This document shows positions 17,857-27,462 of a DNA stretch of 64,000 nucleotides, piece by piece. The translations under genes and the position numbers were made by a program. This stretch comes from Pseudomonadota bacterium (GTDB lineage: Bacteria > Pseudomonadota > Gammaproteobacteria > Burkholderiales > Rhodocyclaceae): assembly GCA_018240785.1 (NCBI GenBank), contig JAFEFC010000011.1, forward strand, positions 311,435 through 375,434. The letters are read 5' to 3'. Each line of letters opens with the position of its first letter. The stretch's first letter is position 1. The notes under the pieces were generated by a model that was given only the letters and a program-made list of their open reading frames with translations, made no database searches and was not told the origin of the DNA.

Positions 17857-18999
17857 TCATTCCTCGGGGGCGCCCGGATCCATGTCCTCGGGCACCGGCA
17901 GATGGGTCGGCGCCTGCGGCGGTAGCCCGCCGCCGGCAGTCCAGGCATCGAGCTGGTAAACGTAGGCCATCACCTCGGCCACCGCGGTGTACAACGCCGC
18001 GGGAATCGCCTCATCGAGCTCGCAGTGCGCATACAGGGCACGCGCCAGCGGCGGCGCCTCCAGCAGCGGCACCTCGCTCTCCCGGGCGATCTCGCGGATC
18101 TTCATTGCCAGTTCGCCGCGCCCCTTGGCGACGACGACGGGCGCGCCCATCCTGCCGGCGTCGTACTTCAGCGCCACCGAGAAGTGCGTCGGGTTGGTCA
18201 CGACCACATCGGCCTTGGGCACCTGGGCCATCATGCGGCGCCGCGCCATGTCGCGCTGCATGGCGCGGATGCGGCCCTTGATCTGCGGGTCGCCCTCCTG
18301 CTCCTTGCTCTCGCGGCGCACCTCGTCCTTGGTCATGCGCAGCCGGCTGTGGTACTGCCACAATTGGAAGGGGACGTCGATCAGCGCCAGCAGACCAAGG
18401 CTGGAGACGATCAGCAGCGCGGCAAAACCGACGGTGTCGGCAAAGTCGGGCATGCCGACTTCGAGCGGCTCGATCATCAGGTCGAACAGGTGCTCCTTGT
18501 TGTTCCACAGCACCGCCGCAGCCACGCCGCCCACCAGCAGCGACTTCAGGATGGCCTTCACCATCTCGGCAAGACCGTGCAGCGAGAACATGCGGCCAAT
18601 GCCCTGCAGCGGGTTCAGGCGGCCGAAGTTCGGTCCCAGCGCCTTGGGCGCGAAGACAAAGCCGCCGAGCAGGATGGGCGCCGCCACCGCAGCCACCATC
18701 AGCACGACGAACAGCGGCATCAGCATGAACAGCGCACTCTCGAGCTCCGCGCGCAGCGCGTCGAGCATCAGCGCGGGATCGAAGGCCCGCTCGCGCTCGA
18801 AGGCGAAGGCGCCGCGCACCAGCGCGAGCATGCGCGCCGCCATCCAGTCGCCCATCATCCACAGCGATGCAATGCCCGCCATGGTGACGAGGAAGGTCGA
18901 CAGCTCGCGCGACTGCGGGACCTGCCCTTCCTCGCGCGCCTGCTCCAGCCTGCGTGGCGATGGCGCTTCTGTCTTCTCGAGATCGCTGTCTTCGGCCAA
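17857..18999 (-). CDS. flhB: Flagellar type III export apparatus protein FlhB
   Basis: Substrate-specificity switch of flagellar export. 380 aa with four membrane segments in the first 215 residues and a cytoplasmic tail. The autocleavage site NPTH is present in VVVTNPTHFSVALKYD (about residue 264-279). The N-terminus SDLEKTEAPSPRRLEQARE is canonical. It appears to begin a transcription unit flhB-flhA, since a terminator-like hairpin lies upstream at 19108-19129. Confidence 0.97.
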   Translation of the reverse strand: MAEDSDLEKTEAPSPRRLEQAREEGQVPQSRELSTFLVTMAGIASLWMMGDWMAARMLALVRGAFAFERERAFDPALMLDALRAELESALFMLMPLFVVLMVAAVAAPILLGGFVFAPKALGPNFGRLNPLQGIGRMFSLHGLAEMVKAILKSLLVGGVAAAVLWNNKEHLFDLMIEPLEVGMPDFADTVGFAALLIVSSLGLLALIDVPFQLWQYHSRLRMTKDEVRRESKEQEGDPQIKGRIRAMQRDMARRRMMAQVPKADVVVTNPTHFSVALKYDAGRMGAPVVVAKGRGELAMKIREIARESEVPLLEAPPLARALYAHCELDEAIPAALYTAVAEVMAYVYQLDAWTAGGGLPPQAPTHLPVPEDMDPGAPEE

Positions 19000-19107
19000 G
19001 GCCGGCTCCGGTGATCGTCCGCCGCATCCCCATGGATGCGGACGCCAGACGACGTGTGGAGATTATGGCTGTGGCACGTGTCACGGCAGGAGCCGATAAA
19101 ACGCGGG

Positions 19108-19129
19108 AAAGGCCCGCTATTCGGGCTTT
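19108..19129 (-). terminator. Probable terminator after the DUF192 gene
   Basis: GCCCG/CGGGC stem with a CTATT loop, flanked by AAA and TTT on either side (AAAGGCCCGCTATTCGGGCTTT), with one bulged G. It lies between the DUF192 gene and flhB, both on the minus strand. The T tract is short, so strength is uncertain. Confidence 0.5.
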
Positions 19130-19154
19130 GCGTGAGCGGTGGCGGAAGCGGAGA

Positions 19155-19613
19155 TCAGCGCGCGGGCGGCAGCCGGTCGATGCCGCGGATGCTGTCCCCC
19201 GGCTTGACGCCACGCTCGCGGAACCAGCCGATGTTCATCTCCAGCGCGTAGCGCGCGGCGCCGGCAGCGCAGTGGTTGTCCTCGGTCTGCGGCTGCATGT
19301 CCTCGACGTTCAGCACCCTGCCCTTCGCATCCAGGAAGGCCACCGACAGCGGCAGCAAGGTGTTGCGCATCCACATGCAGTGGATTGCATCCTCGGGGAA
19401 GACGAACACCATGCCCCGCTGCAGCGGCATCATCTTGCGGTTCATCAGCCCTGTCTGCCGTGCCTGGAAGGTGCTCGCGACTTCCGCCTCGATGCGGTAC
19501 ATGCCGACACCCAGCTCGGCTACGGGCAGCTCGGCGCGTGCCGATGCTGCACAGACGACGGCGATGACCGCGGCGCCGAGCGCGCGCCGGATGAACTGCG
19601 AAGGAATGCCCAT
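19155..19613 (-). CDS. DUF192 family periplasmic protein
   Basis: Function unknown. 152 aa: signal peptide about residues 1-27 (cleavage after ASARA), then a compact beta-rich DUF192 domain with TGLMNRKMMPLQRGMVFVFP and the hallmark WMRNTLLPLSVAFLD, ending in the ALEMNIGWFRERGVKPGD segment. Proteins of this family are common and uncharacterised. It stands between flhB and rluE without obvious partners. Confidence 0.88.
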   Translation of the reverse strand: MGIPSQFIRRALGAAVIAVVCAASARAELPVAELGVGMYRIEAEVASTFQARQTGLMNRKMMPLQRGMVFVFPEDAIHCMWMRNTLLPLSVAFLDAKGRVLNVEDMQPQTEDNHCAAGAARYALEMNIGWFRERGVKPGDSIRGIDRLPPAR

Positions 19614-19655
19614 GTGCCCGCCCCTGAATCCGGAAGCCTGAAGTTGGCACGGATT

Positions 19656-20234
19656 CTAGCGCGTTCGGGCAGATCCCCGAATCGGGTCCGTCGGCGCCGG
19701 CTCTTCTCGCCATTGCCCCGGCAGCAGCCCCGCCAGCCGCCACGGCCCGATCGCCACTCGCACCAGGCGCAGCGTGGGCAAGCCGACCTTCGCCGTCATG
19801 CGCCGCACCTGGCGGTTCTTGCCCTCGCGCAGCACGATCTCCAGCCAGCTCGTCGGCACCGTCTTGCGAAAGCGCACCGGCGGGTCGCGCGGCCACAGCC
19901 AGTCGGGCTCGGCCACCCGCCGCGCCTCGCACGGCTGCGTGACGAACTCGCCCAGATCCACCCCGCGCCGCAGTGCGGCGAGCGCCGACTCGCCGGCCTC
20001 GCCTTCCACCTGCACCAGATAGGTCTTGGGCAGCTTGTGGCGCGGATCGGCAATGCGATGCTGCAGCGCGCCGTCATCGGTGAGCAGCAGCAGGCCCTCG
20101 CTGTCGGTGTCGAGCCGGCCGGCGGCATACACCCCGGGAATGCGGACGTGATCCTTCAGCGTCGCGCGCCCCGCCTCGTCGGTGAACTGACACAGCACGC
20201 CGTAGGGCTTGTTGAGGAGGATGAGTCGGGACAT
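19656..20234 (-). CDS. rluE: 23S rRNA pseudouridine synthase RluE
   Basis: Converts a uridine of 23S rRNA (U2457 in E. coli) to pseudouridine. 192 aa from the ATG at 20234 ([10 protein letters not shown]). The catalytic aspartate is D42 in [17 protein letters not shown]. The C-terminal signature [20 protein letters not shown] is complete. There is no S4 domain, which fits RluE rather than RluB or RluF. The frame stays open upstream to 20381, but that part has no family resemblance. Confidence 0.92.
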   Translation of the reverse strand: MSRLILLNKPYGVLCQFTDEAGRATLKDHVRIPGVYAAGRLDTDSEGLLLLTDDGALQHRIADPRHKLPKTYLVQVEGEAGESALAALRRGVDLGEFVTQPCEARRVAEPDWLWPRDPPVRFRKTVPTSWLEIVLREGKNRQVRRMTAKVGLPTLRLVRVAIGPWRLAGLLPGQWREEPAPTDPIRGSARTR

Positions 20235-20601
20235 GGTCTGACTGAATGCGTGTTCACTCGGGTAAGGCGTCGCGTGTTTCGTCGAGAGTTGCGCAAGGTG
20301 CGTTGAGCCCGCGCCGCTCAGGCAAATCGGGATGCGTGCGCATCGCGTCGGGTCGGCAGCCGTGGCCACCCACCAGGGCACCGACCATTGAGCTCACCAA
20401 TCCCCGCATCGCCGCCCCCTCTCTACCTCGCGCTTCATCATATGGCTTCCGACAGGCGCAGTGTCTTGACGAGCAGGCCGTACAGGCAGTCGACCGCCTC
20501 CTTCCGGCGCGGAATCTGAGGGTCCTCGACGAGCATCAGGCACATCCTGACGCATCATCCGATGCTATTATTGATGCGCCCCAGTTTTTCCGGAGTTCAC
20601 C
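20235..20601. other. 367-bp region without a convincing gene
   Basis: Between rluE and the second vapBC pair. It contains the vapBC promoter/operator candidate at its right end. On the minus strand, 20438-20545 is a 35-codon frame (MCLMLVEDPQIPRRKEAVDC...) that might be a gene remnant, but it has no recognisable family. Nothing else is supported. Confidence 0.5.
20551..20578 (+). promoter_or_regulatory. Candidate vapBC promoter and operator
   Basis: An extended -10 element TGCTATTAT (20563-20571) lies inside an inverted repeat, CGCATCAT (20551-20558) and TTGATGCG (20571-20578), 7 of 8 bases matching. A palindrome over the -10 box is the usual layout for autoregulation by a VapB-VapC complex. 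Inferred from sequence only. Confidence 0.5.
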
Positions 20602-20802
20602 ATGCGTACCACCCTCGCGCTCGACGACGAGCTGCTGGCCAAGGCCCAGGCACTGACCGGGCTGACGGAAAAATCCGCCCTGGTGCGCGAAGCGCTGCGC
20701 GCGCTGGTCCAGCGCGAGAGTGCGCGCCGCCTGGCTCTGCTGGGCGGCTCCGAGCCTCAGTTGACCGACATCCCAAGGCGACAGTCGGAACCGGCTGCAT
20801 GA
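20602..20802 (+). CDS. vapB: Type II antitoxin, VapB (ribbon-helix-helix) family
   Basis: Antitoxin for the downstream VapC. 66 aa. The N-terminus MRTTLALDDELLAKAQALTG and then KSALVREALRALVQRE is the ribbon-helix-helix pattern of one VapB family, different from the AbrB-type antitoxin at 7427. The short Pro/Arg-rich C-terminus would be the toxin-binding tail. GGAGTTCACC lies just upstream as ribosome site. The stop overlaps vapC by 4 bp. Confidence 0.92.
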   Translation: MRTTLALDDELLAKAQALTGLTEKSALVREALRALVQRESARRLALLGGSEPQLTDIPRRQSEPAA

Positions 20803-21170
20803 TCCTTGTCGATACGTCGATCTGGATCGATCACCTGCGCGGATCGGATGAGCACCTCTGCGGGCTGCTGACCGATGGAAAGGTGCTGATGCACCCGCAT
20901 GTGCTCGGTGAGATCGCCCTGGGGAGCCTGAAGAACCGTGCCGCGGTGCTCGGCGCGATGAGCGACCTGCCGCAAACCGTCGTCGCGACCGATGACGAAG
21001 TGCTCCGCTTCATCGACACCCATGCGCTCTTCGGCCTCGGCATCGGTTACACCGACGCGCATCTGCTGGCCGCAGCCATGCTGGTTCCCGGGACGCGGGT
21101 GTGGACGCGGGACAGGCGCCTGAACGCCGCCAGCCTTCGTCTCGCGCTGGCGTATGGTCTTGCGCATTGA
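20799..21170 (+). CDS. vapC: Type II toxin, VapC PIN-domain ribonuclease
   Basis: 123-aa PIN-domain toxin starting at the ATGA overlap with vapB. All four acidic PIN residues are visible: D5 (ILVDTSIWIDHL), E38 (VLGEIALG), D86 (GYTDAHLLAAA) and D105 (VWTRDRRL). It thus looks catalytically intact. The open frame extends upstream to 20562, but that part overlaps vapB in another frame and is not real. Confidence 0.93.
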   Translation: MILVDTSIWIDHLRGSDEHLCGLLTDGKVLMHPHVLGEIALGSLKNRAAVLGAMSDLPQTVVATDDEVLRFIDTHALFGLGIGYTDAHLLAAAMLVPGTRVWTRDRRLNAASLRLALAYGLAH

Positions 21171-21339
21171 ACGTGCTCGCGGAGTTTCGATGACGCCAAT
21201 TCACAGCGAAAAGACCGCCGACGACGAGATCTGCCGCGATCTCGCCGCCGCTGGCTTGCTGCACGACCCGGCCGACGCTGTACGCCAACACCGCGCACAG
21301 GCGCTTTTCCCGGACGACGTTGCGGGCTGGAGTGACTGT

Positions 21340-21429
21340 TGGCGGAGGCGGTGAGATTCGAACTCACGAGGGGCGTAAACCCCTGACGGTTTTCAAGACC
21401 GTTGCATTCAACCGCTCTGCCACGCCTCC
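21340..21429 (-). tRNA. tRNA-Ser(TGA)
   Basis: 90-nt tRNA with a long variable arm typical of serine. Acceptor arms GGAGGCG and CGCCTCC pair, discriminator G, encoded CCA. The anticodon loop CTTGAAA gives anticodon TGA (reads UCA). The T-arm contains GTTCGAATC. It lies between vapBC and bioB. Confidence 0.96.
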
Positions 21430-21488
21430 GAAGCGCGCGGAGTATACACCACGGCATACTCCGCGCCACCCCGGGGCGAGTGCATCAA

Positions 21489-22502
21489 TCAGGCTTCCGC
21501 GCCCTGGATGCGCATGTCGAGGCGGTCGAGCAGCTTGCGGTCGCGGCCGGTCTGCGGATTGGGCGTGGTGAGCAGGCGGTCGCCGTAGAACATCGAGTTG
21601 GCGCCGGCCATGAAGCACAGCGCCTGCAGCGCCTCGTCCATCTCCTCACGCCCGGCCGACAGGCGCACCATGGAAGCCGGCATGGTGATGCGCGCCACCG
21701 CGATCGTGCGCACGAACTCGAAGGGGTCGATCGGCTCGGTGCCGGCGAGCGGCGTGCCTTCGATCGGCACCAGGTTGTTGATGGGCACCGACTCCGGGCA
21801 GGGATCGAGGTTGGCGAGCTGGGCGATGAGCGCGGCGCGGTGGGTGCGCGATTCGCCCATGCCGACGATGCCGCCGCTGCACACGTTGATGCCGGCGCTG
21901 CGCACGTTGTCCAGCGTGTCGAGGCGGTCCTGGTAGGTGCGGGTGCTGATGACCTTGCCGTAGTACTCGGGCGCGGTGTCCAGGTTGTGGTTGTAGTAGT
22001 CGAGGCCGGCGTCCTTCAACTCCTGCGCCTGTTCCGCGTCGAGCATGCCCAGCGTCATGCAGGTCTCCAGCCCCATCGCCTTCACCTCACGCACCATGGT
22101 CGACACCTTTTCCATATCGCGATCCTTGGGCGAGCGCCACGCCGCGCCCATGCAGAAGCGCGTCGCGCCCTGCGCCTTGGCGGCCTGCGCGGCTTCCAGC
22201 ACCTCGTCGAGCGGCATCAGCTTGCTCGCCTTGACCTCGGTGTCGAAATGCGCCGACTGCGAGCAGTAGCCGCAATCCTCGGCGCAGCCGCCGGTCTTGA
22301 TCGACAGCAGGGTGGAGAGCTGGATTTCGTTCGGGTCGAAGTGCTCGCGGTGCACCTGCTGCGCGCGGAACACCAGATCCATGAAGGGCAGCGCGAACAG
22401 CGCCTCGACGTCCTCCACGCGCCAGCGTTGCGGACGCTCGGGCTGCTTGCTCGGCGCGGAACGACGCAGGGCGTCGGGCGAGATGGTGGCGATGGTGTTC
22501 AT
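21489..22502 (-). CDS. bioB: Biotin synthase
   Basis: Radical-SAM enzyme inserting sulfur into dethiobiotin to make biotin. 337 aa. The radical-SAM cysteines are C73, C77 and C80 in [10 protein letters not shown]; the second-cluster region includes [13 protein letters not shown] and [13 protein letters not shown], and RLSAGREEM near the C-terminus provides the Arg ligand. The start overlaps the bioD stop by 4 bp (ATGA), so it is last in bioA-bioF-bioD-bioB. Confidence 0.97.
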   Translation of the reverse strand: MNTIATISPDALRRSAPSKQPERPQRWRVEDVEALFALPFMDLVFRAQQVHREHFDPNEIQLSTLLSIKTGGCAEDCGYCSQSAHFDTEVKASKLMPLDEVLEAAQAAKAQGATRFCMGAAWRSPKDRDMEKVSTMVREVKAMGLETCMTLGMLDAEQAQELKDAGLDYYNHNLDTAPEYYGKVISTRTYQDRLDTLDNVRSAGINVCSGGIVGMGESRTHRAALIAQLANLDPCPESVPINNLVPIEGTPLAGTEPIDPFEFVRTIAVARITMPASMVRLSAGREEMDEALQALCFMAGANSMFYGDRLLTTPNPQTGRDRKLLDRLDMRIQGAEA

Positions 22503-23239
22503 GCTGTGTCCCTCTGGGTGTGGATGGTGTCTAAGATCGCGTGCAGCGCTGGCACGTTGAGATAAGGATAGATCGCTTCCGGCGTCGGGTCAGGCAGACG
22601 CGGCACCAGGCCGAGGCAGGGTGCCGCGCCCAGGCCATGGGCAAGCGCGTCGAGGTTCTGCGCCACGTAAGGCAGGTGCGGATCGACGGTGTTGGCCACC
22701 CAGCCGCACAGCTTCAGGCCGCGTGCGCGGATCGCCTCCGCCGTGAGCAAGGCATGGTTGATGCACCCCAGCCGCAGGCCCACCACCAGCACTACCGGCA
22801 GGCCGAGGTCGCGGGCGAAATCGGCGCTGTCCCAGCCGCCGCCGAAGGGTACACGAAACCCGCCCACCCCTTCCACGATCAGCAGGTCGGTGCGATCGGC
22901 GAGCGCATGCACTGCGCCCAGGAGTGCGTCACGCGCGATCGACCGCCCTTCTAGTTCGGCGGCGATGTGCGGCGAACAGGCGGCCTCGAACTGGAAGGGA
23001 CCGACCTCCGCCGCAGTGAGCGCGATGGAACTGGCCGCGCGCAGCGCCGCGACGTCCTCGTTGATGCGCTCGCCGCCGATGTCGTCCATGCCGGCCGCCA
23101 CCGGCTTCATGCCGGCCACGCGCGCGCCGCTCTTGGCGAAGGCCTTCACCAGCGCCGCGGAGACGCGCGTCTTGCCGATCTCGGTGTCGGTGCCGGTAAC
23201 GAAGAGCCCGCGCAATGCGGATCGTGTCGAGGAGTTCAT
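22499..23239 (-). CDS. bioD: Dethiobiotin synthetase
   Basis: ATP-dependent carboxylation of diaminopelargonic acid to dethiobiotin. 246 aa from the ATG at 23239 ([10 protein letters not shown]); the longer open frame upstream overlaps bioF and is spurious. P-loop GTDTEIGKT at residues 16-24, KPVAAG at about 45-50, and [14 protein letters not shown] with the conserved substrate-binding loop. It overlaps bioF by 4 bp and bioB by 4 bp. Confidence 0.96.
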   Translation of the reverse strand: MNSSTRSALRGLFVTGTDTEIGKTRVSAALVKAFAKSGARVAGMKPVAAGMDDIGGERINEDVAALRAASSIALTAAEVGPFQFEAACSPHIAAELEGRSIARDALLGAVHALADRTDLLIVEGVGGFRVPFGGGWDSADFARDLGLPVVLVVGLRLGCINHALLTAEAIRARGLKLCGWVANTVDPHLPYVAQNLDALAHGLGAAPCLGLVPRLPDPTPEAIYPYLNVPALHAILDTIHTQRDTA

Positions 23240-24456
23240 GCGGGGTCTTCCTGATCTGCCAGGTCTTCGAGCGCGGCGCACAGCCGCTCGACGTCGTCGA
23301 TGGAGTGGGCCGCACTCAGCGTGATACGCAGCCGCGCGGTGTTGGCCGGCACGGTGGGCGGCCGGATCGCAGGCACCCACAGGCCGCGTGCATCCAGCCC
23401 CGCCGCCAGTTGCAGCGCCGCGGCATTGTCGCCGACGATCAGCGGCTGGATGGCGGTGGCGGAATCGGCCAGGCGCCAGCCAATTCCGGGGTGACGATCG
23501 ATGATCGCCTGCAGCCGCGACCGCAACAGCGCGATGAGTTGCTGCAGGTGCGCGCGCCGTCGGGCGCCCTCCTCGCCCGCGATCAGCGCGATGCTCGCGC
23601 GCAGCGCATGGGCCAGGGCCGGCGGCGCGGCGGTCGTGTAGATGTAGCTGCGCGCCATCTGCACCAGCGCATCGATCACCGTGGGGTGCGCGGCGACGAA
23701 GGCGCCGCCGATGCCGGCGGCCTTGCCCAGCGTGCCCATGTAGATGAAGCGCTCGCTCGCCAGCCCGAAGTGCGCCAGCGCGCCGCGCCCCTGCTCGCCG
23801 AGCACGCCGAAGCCGTGCGCGTCGTCGACCACCAGCCAGGCGTCGTGGCGCTCGGCCAGCGCCAGCAGTTCGGGCAGCGGTGCGAGGTCGCCGTCCATGC
23901 TGAACACCGCGTCGGTGACGATCAGCCTGACCGGCGTTTCGCAGGCGGCCAGCCGCGCCTCGAGCAGGTCCACCCGATTGTGCGGGTAACGCCACATTTT
24001 CGCCTCGGCCAGCAGGCCGGCGTCGATCAGCGAGGCGTGGTTGAGCTTGTCGGCGAAGAGGGTCGCCTCGCCGTCACCCAGCGTGGTGAGCAGGGCGAGA
24101 TTGGCCATGTAGCCGGTGCAGAAACTCATCGCCTCGCAGCCGGGGATGCAGGGTGCGAGCAGGGCCGCCAGATCCTCCTCGAGCGCGGCGTGCGCGCGAC
24201 CGTGCCCGCTCACCAGATGCGAGGCGCCGCTGCCTGCTCCCCACTGCCGCGCACCGTCGGCCAGCGCCGCGATGAGCGCGGGATGATTCGCCAGGCCGAG
24301 ATAGTCGTTGCTGCAGAAGGCCAACATGTCGCGCGCGCCGCCTTCGCCTGCCACACGCTGGTGCGGCGCGCAGGGCGTCTCGGCGATGCGGCGGCGGCGC
24401 TGCAGCGAGGCCGCCTCGCGCTCACGCAACCGGCGGTTCAGGTGTGCGAGCAGCAT
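23236..24456 (-). CDS. bioF: 8-amino-7-oxononanoate synthase
   Basis: PLP enzyme condensing pimeloyl-ACP/CoA with alanine in biotin synthesis. 406 aa from the ATG at 24456 ([10 protein letters not shown]). Recognisable motifs: [25 protein letters not shown], and the PLP-lysine region [13 protein letters not shown]. The start lies 35 bp inside the end of bioA; the longer frame to 24543 has an Arg-rich, non-homologous start. Confidence 0.95.
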   Translation of the reverse strand: MLLAHLNRRLREREAASLQRRRRIAETPCAPHQRVAGEGGARDMLAFCSNDYLGLANHPALIAALADGARQWGAGSGASHLVSGHGRAHAALEEDLAALLAPCIPGCEAMSFCTGYMANLALLTTLGDGEATLFADKLNHASLIDAGLLAEAKMWRYPHNRVDLLEARLAACETPVRLIVTDAVFSMDGDLAPLPELLALAERHDAWLVVDDAHGFGVLGEQGRGALAHFGLASERFIYMGTLGKAAGIGGAFVAAHPTVIDALVQMARSYIYTTAAPPALAHALRASIALIAGEEGARRRAHLQQLIALLRSRLQAIIDRHPGIGWRLADSATAIQPLIVGDNAAALQLAAGLDARGLWVPAIRPPTVPANTARLRITLSAAHSIDDVERLCAALEDLADQEDPA

Positions 24457-25852
24457 GGATGTCGGGTGTCTGCGCCAGGGTGGCGTCGAGCGTCGCCAGC
24501 GTGCGCTGGGCGAGCCACTGCACGAGCTCCTCGTCGAGCACATAGGGAGGTAGCAGGTAGACGGTGCGGCCGATCGGGCGGATCAACAACCCATGCTCTC
24601 GCCCCGCCAGATGGAAGCGCTCGGCGAAACGCTCGCCGGCGAAGGCCTCGCGCACGTCGAAGGCCCAGATCATGCCGCGCCGGCGCAGGTGCTCGACGCG
24701 GGCGTCGTCGCGCAGCGGCGACAGCGCCTCGGTGAGCGCCTGACCCACCACACGGTTTTGCCCCAGCACATCGTCCTCGGCGAAGCGGTCGAGCACCGCC
24801 AGCGCTGCACGGCAGGCCAGCGCGTTGCCGGTGTAGGAATGCGAATGGAGGAAGCCGCGCGCCACATCGTCGTCGAGGAAAGCCCGGTAAACGGCATCGC
24901 GCGTCAACACCAGCGACAGCGGCAGGTAGCCGCCGCTGATGCCTTTCGACAGGCACACGAAATCCGGCCACATGGGCGGTCCGTCGGGCTGCGCGGCCTG
25001 CTCGAAGGCGAAGAAAGTGCCGGTCCGGCCGCAGCCGACGGCGATCTCGTCTGCAATCAGATGCACGCCGAATTCGTCGCACAGAGCACGCAGGCCCCTG
25101 AGGTAGGCCGGATCGTGCATCGCCATGCCGGCGGCGCACTGCACCAGCGGCTCGACGATCAGGGCGGCAATGTGCTGGTGGCGCAATTCGAACAGCGCGC
25201 GCACTTCCGCAAGCGCCCGCGCGGCGACGTCGGTGGCGGACTCGCCTGCCCGGGCCTGGCGCGCGTCCGGAGACAGCACCATGTGGGCTCGCAGCAGCAG
25301 CGGATCGTAGGCGTCGCGGAACACCTTGACGTCGGTGACGGCGAGCGCGCCCAGAGTTTCGCCGTGGTAGCCCTGATGCACGCAGACGAACTCGCCCTTG
25401 GCGTCGTGCCCGCTGTTGCGCCAGTAGTGGAAGCTCATCTTGAGCGCGATCTCGACCGCAGAAGCGCCGTCGCTGGCATAGAAGACGTGCCCGAGGACGC
25501 CGCCGGTGAGTGCCGACAGCCGCTCGGCGAGTTCCACCGCCGGGCCGTGGGTGCAGCCGGCCAGCATCACGTGCGGCAGGCGTTCGAGCTGGTCGTGCAG
25601 CGCGGCGTTGATGCGTGCATCGGCATGGCCGAACAGGTTCACCCACCACGAGCTGTTGGCGTCGAAGTAGCGGCGGCCGTCGTAGTCTTCCAGCCAGGGC
25701 CCCTTCGCGCGCGCGATCGGCAGCGGCGGCACGGCCGCCATCGCACGCTGCATCTGCGTGCATGGATGCCAGACATGGGAGAGGCTACGCTGCTGCCAGG
25801 CGCGGTTGAGGCTGGCGTCGCTGGTGGCCGGAGGCGTGGCTGCCGGAATCAA
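24422..25852 (-). CDS. bioA: Adenosylmethionine-8-amino-7-oxononanoate aminotransferase
   Basis: PLP aminotransferase making diaminopelargonic acid with SAM as amino donor. 476 aa. Motifs: WHPCTQM near the N-terminus (substrate pocket), [20 protein letters not shown], the Asp-bearing [20 protein letters not shown], and the PLP lysine in [13 protein letters not shown]. The N-terminus [12 protein letters not shown] is longer than usual. First gene of the bio operon; no bioC or bioH is inside the operon. Confidence 0.95.
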   Translation of the reverse strand: MIPAATPPATSDASLNRAWQQRSLSHVWHPCTQMQRAMAAVPPLPIARAKGPWLEDYDGRRYFDANSSWWVNLFGHADARINAALHDQLERLPHVMLAGCTHGPAVELAERLSALTGGVLGHVFYASDGASAVEIALKMSFHYWRNSGHDAKGEFVCVHQGYHGETLGALAVTDVKVFRDAYDPLLLRAHMVLSPDARQARAGESATDVAARALAEVRALFELRHQHIAALIVEPLVQCAAGMAMHDPAYLRGLRALCDEFGVHLIADEIAVGCGRTGTFFAFEQAAQPDGPPMWPDFVCLSKGISGGYLPLSLVLTRDAVYRAFLDDDVARGFLHSHSYTGNALACRAALAVLDRFAEDDVLGQNRVVGQALTEALSPLRDDARVEHLRRRGMIWAFDVREAFAGERFAERFHLAGREHGLLIRPIGRTVYLLPPYVLDEELVQWLAQRTLATLDATLAQTPDIHAARTPEPPVA

Positions 25853-26053
25853 GGTACAGCGCCTTTCATTTTGAATTCATAATTACGGAATCTAATCGGG
25901 CCTGTTGCGCCGCGTCAAGCCGCGGTCGGGCCGTGGGCAACGGCAGGTGCCCGCCAATGTCATCAGGCCATGACGAGGGAAACGCCGCGGCCCTCTGCTT
26001 GGCGGCCACAATCCGCGGCCGGCCGCGGACCGCGCTCGCATCACCGTTCGGTT
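25853..26053. other. Intergenic region upstream of bioA
   Basis: An AT-rich stretch at about 25866-25898, in otherwise GC-rich DNA, lies just before the bioA start and probably holds its promoter. I do not see a BirA or BioR operator consensus in it. Nothing else is recognisable. Confidence 0.35.
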
Positions 26054-27355
26054 TCACCCGAGTTCGAACAGCGCGATCGACTCGACATGGGAGGTCTGCG
26101 GGAACATGTTGGCGATCCCCGCCCCCCGCAGCAGGTAGCCTTTCTCATGCACCAGCACCGCCGCATCGCGCGCGAGCGTGGCCGGATTGCACGACACATA
26201 GACGATGCGCGTCGGCAACTGCTGCGCGCCGAGCGCCTTCACCACCGCGATCGCACCCTCGCGCGGCGGGTCGATCAGCAGCTTGTTCAGGCGACCCAGC
26301 GCAGCGAGGCTGTCTTCGGTGGCCTCGAACAGGTTGGCCGCATGGAACTCGGTGTGCCCATCGAGACCGTTGCGGCGCGCGTTGTCGCGTGCGCGCGCCA
26401 CCAGCGCCTCGCTGCCCTCGATGCCCACCACCGTCGCGCCACGGCGCGCGATCGGCAGACTGAAGTTGCCCAGCCCGCAGAACAGGTCGGCGATGCGCTC
26501 GCCCGGTCGAGGATCGAGCAACTGCATGGCGCGCCGGATCAGCAGGCGGTTGATGTGGATGTTCACCTGGGTGAAGTCGGTCGGCCGGAAATTCAGCCCC
26601 ACACCGAACTCCGGCAAGGTGTAGGACAGACCGCAACCGTCCGCGGGCCGCAGCGGCGCGGCGGTGTCGGGGCCGCCGGGCTGCGTCCACACCTGCACGC
26701 CTTCAGCGCCGGCAAATGCCGCGAGGGCGTCGGCGTCGTGCGCACTCAGCGGCAGCAGGTGACGGAAGACCAGCACCGTGGTCGCCTCGGCGACGGCAAC
26801 CTCGACCTGCGGCACGCGGTCGGCGATCGACAGCCCGGCGATCAGCTCGCGCAGGCGCGGCAGCAGCGCCGACACATGCTGTGGCAGGATGTCGCACGAG
26901 CGCATGTCGATGATGTAGCTCGAGCGCCGCTCGTGGAAGCCCACCCGCACGCCGCCCTTGCTCGGCACCAGCCGCACGCTCAGCCGTGCGCGGTCGCGAT
27001 AGCGCCAGGCCGGGCCGTGGATCGCCGAATACACGATCTGCGGCTGCACGCCGCCGATGTGCCGCAACGCATCCTCCAGCACGCGCTGCTTGGCGGCGGC
27101 CTGCGCCACCGGGTCCAGGTGCTGCATCGAGCAGCCGCCGCAGGTGCCGAAATAGGCACACCGTGGGGTCACGCGCTGCGCGCTCGCCTTCAGCACGCGC
27201 GCGGCGTCGGCCTGTTCGTAGCGCGGCTTCACACGATAGGACTCGTACTCCACGCGCTCGCCCGGCAGCGCGCCGTCGATGAAGATCGCCTTGCCTTCCA
27301 CATGGGCGACGCCGCGACCTTCGTGGTCCAGCGACTCGATGACTGCGATGGGCAT
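26054..27355 (-). CDS. rlmD: 23S rRNA (uracil(1939)-C(5))-methyltransferase RlmD
   Basis: SAM-dependent methyltransferase for U1939 of 23S rRNA. 433 aa from the ATG at 27355 ([10 protein letters not shown]). N-terminal TRAM domain, then the iron-sulfur cysteines C66, C72 and C75 in [16 protein letters not shown]. The catalytic part has [16 protein letters not shown] (SAM site), [10 protein letters not shown], and the nucleophile cysteine in [12 protein letters not shown]. Divergent from the JmjC oxygenase gene. Confidence 0.95.
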   Translation of the reverse strand: MPIAVIESLDHEGRGVAHVEGKAIFIDGALPGERVEYESYRVKPRYEQADAARVLKASAQRVTPRCAYFGTCGGCSMQHLDPVAQAAAKQRVLEDALRHIGGVQPQIVYSAIHGPAWRYRDRARLSVRLVPSKGGVRVGFHERRSSYIIDMRSCDILPQHVSALLPRLRELIAGLSIADRVPQVEVAVAEATTVLVFRHLLPLSAHDADALAAFAGAEGVQVWTQPGGPDTAAPLRPADGCGLSYTLPEFGVGLNFRPTDFTQVNIHINRLLIRRAMQLLDPRPGERIADLFCGLGNFSLPIARRGATVVGIEGSEALVARARDNARRNGLDGHTEFHAANLFEATEDSLAALGRLNKLLIDPPREGAIAVVKALGAQQLPTRIVYVSCNPATLARDAAVLVHEKGYLLRGAGIANMFPQTSHVESIALFELG

Positions 27356-27462
27356 GGGTGGCTTCCGGCGAGAAAAATCAGCCGGCGATTCTACCGCCTG
27401 CGTGCACACGCGAGATGGACGACGTCGGTCATGAACGCAGCCACCTCCCTATAATGTCGCGC

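Noticed and set aside
13508-17959. 1483-codon open frame on the plus strand
   Set aside because: It runs antisense to flhF and flhA, which are clear homologues. High GC with few A/T-rich stop codons produces such frames; the product has no family resemblance.
19092-19099. GCCGATAA before flhB
   Set aside because: It points along the plus strand, where no gene follows, and there is no -35 box.
20438-20545. 35-codon minus-strand frame beginning MCLMLVEDPQ
   Set aside because: No recognised family and no clear ribosome site; at most a remnant.
21190-21354. 54-codon plus-strand frame after vapC
   Set aside because: It runs into the tRNA-Ser gene and has no recognised family, so it is not credible as a gene.
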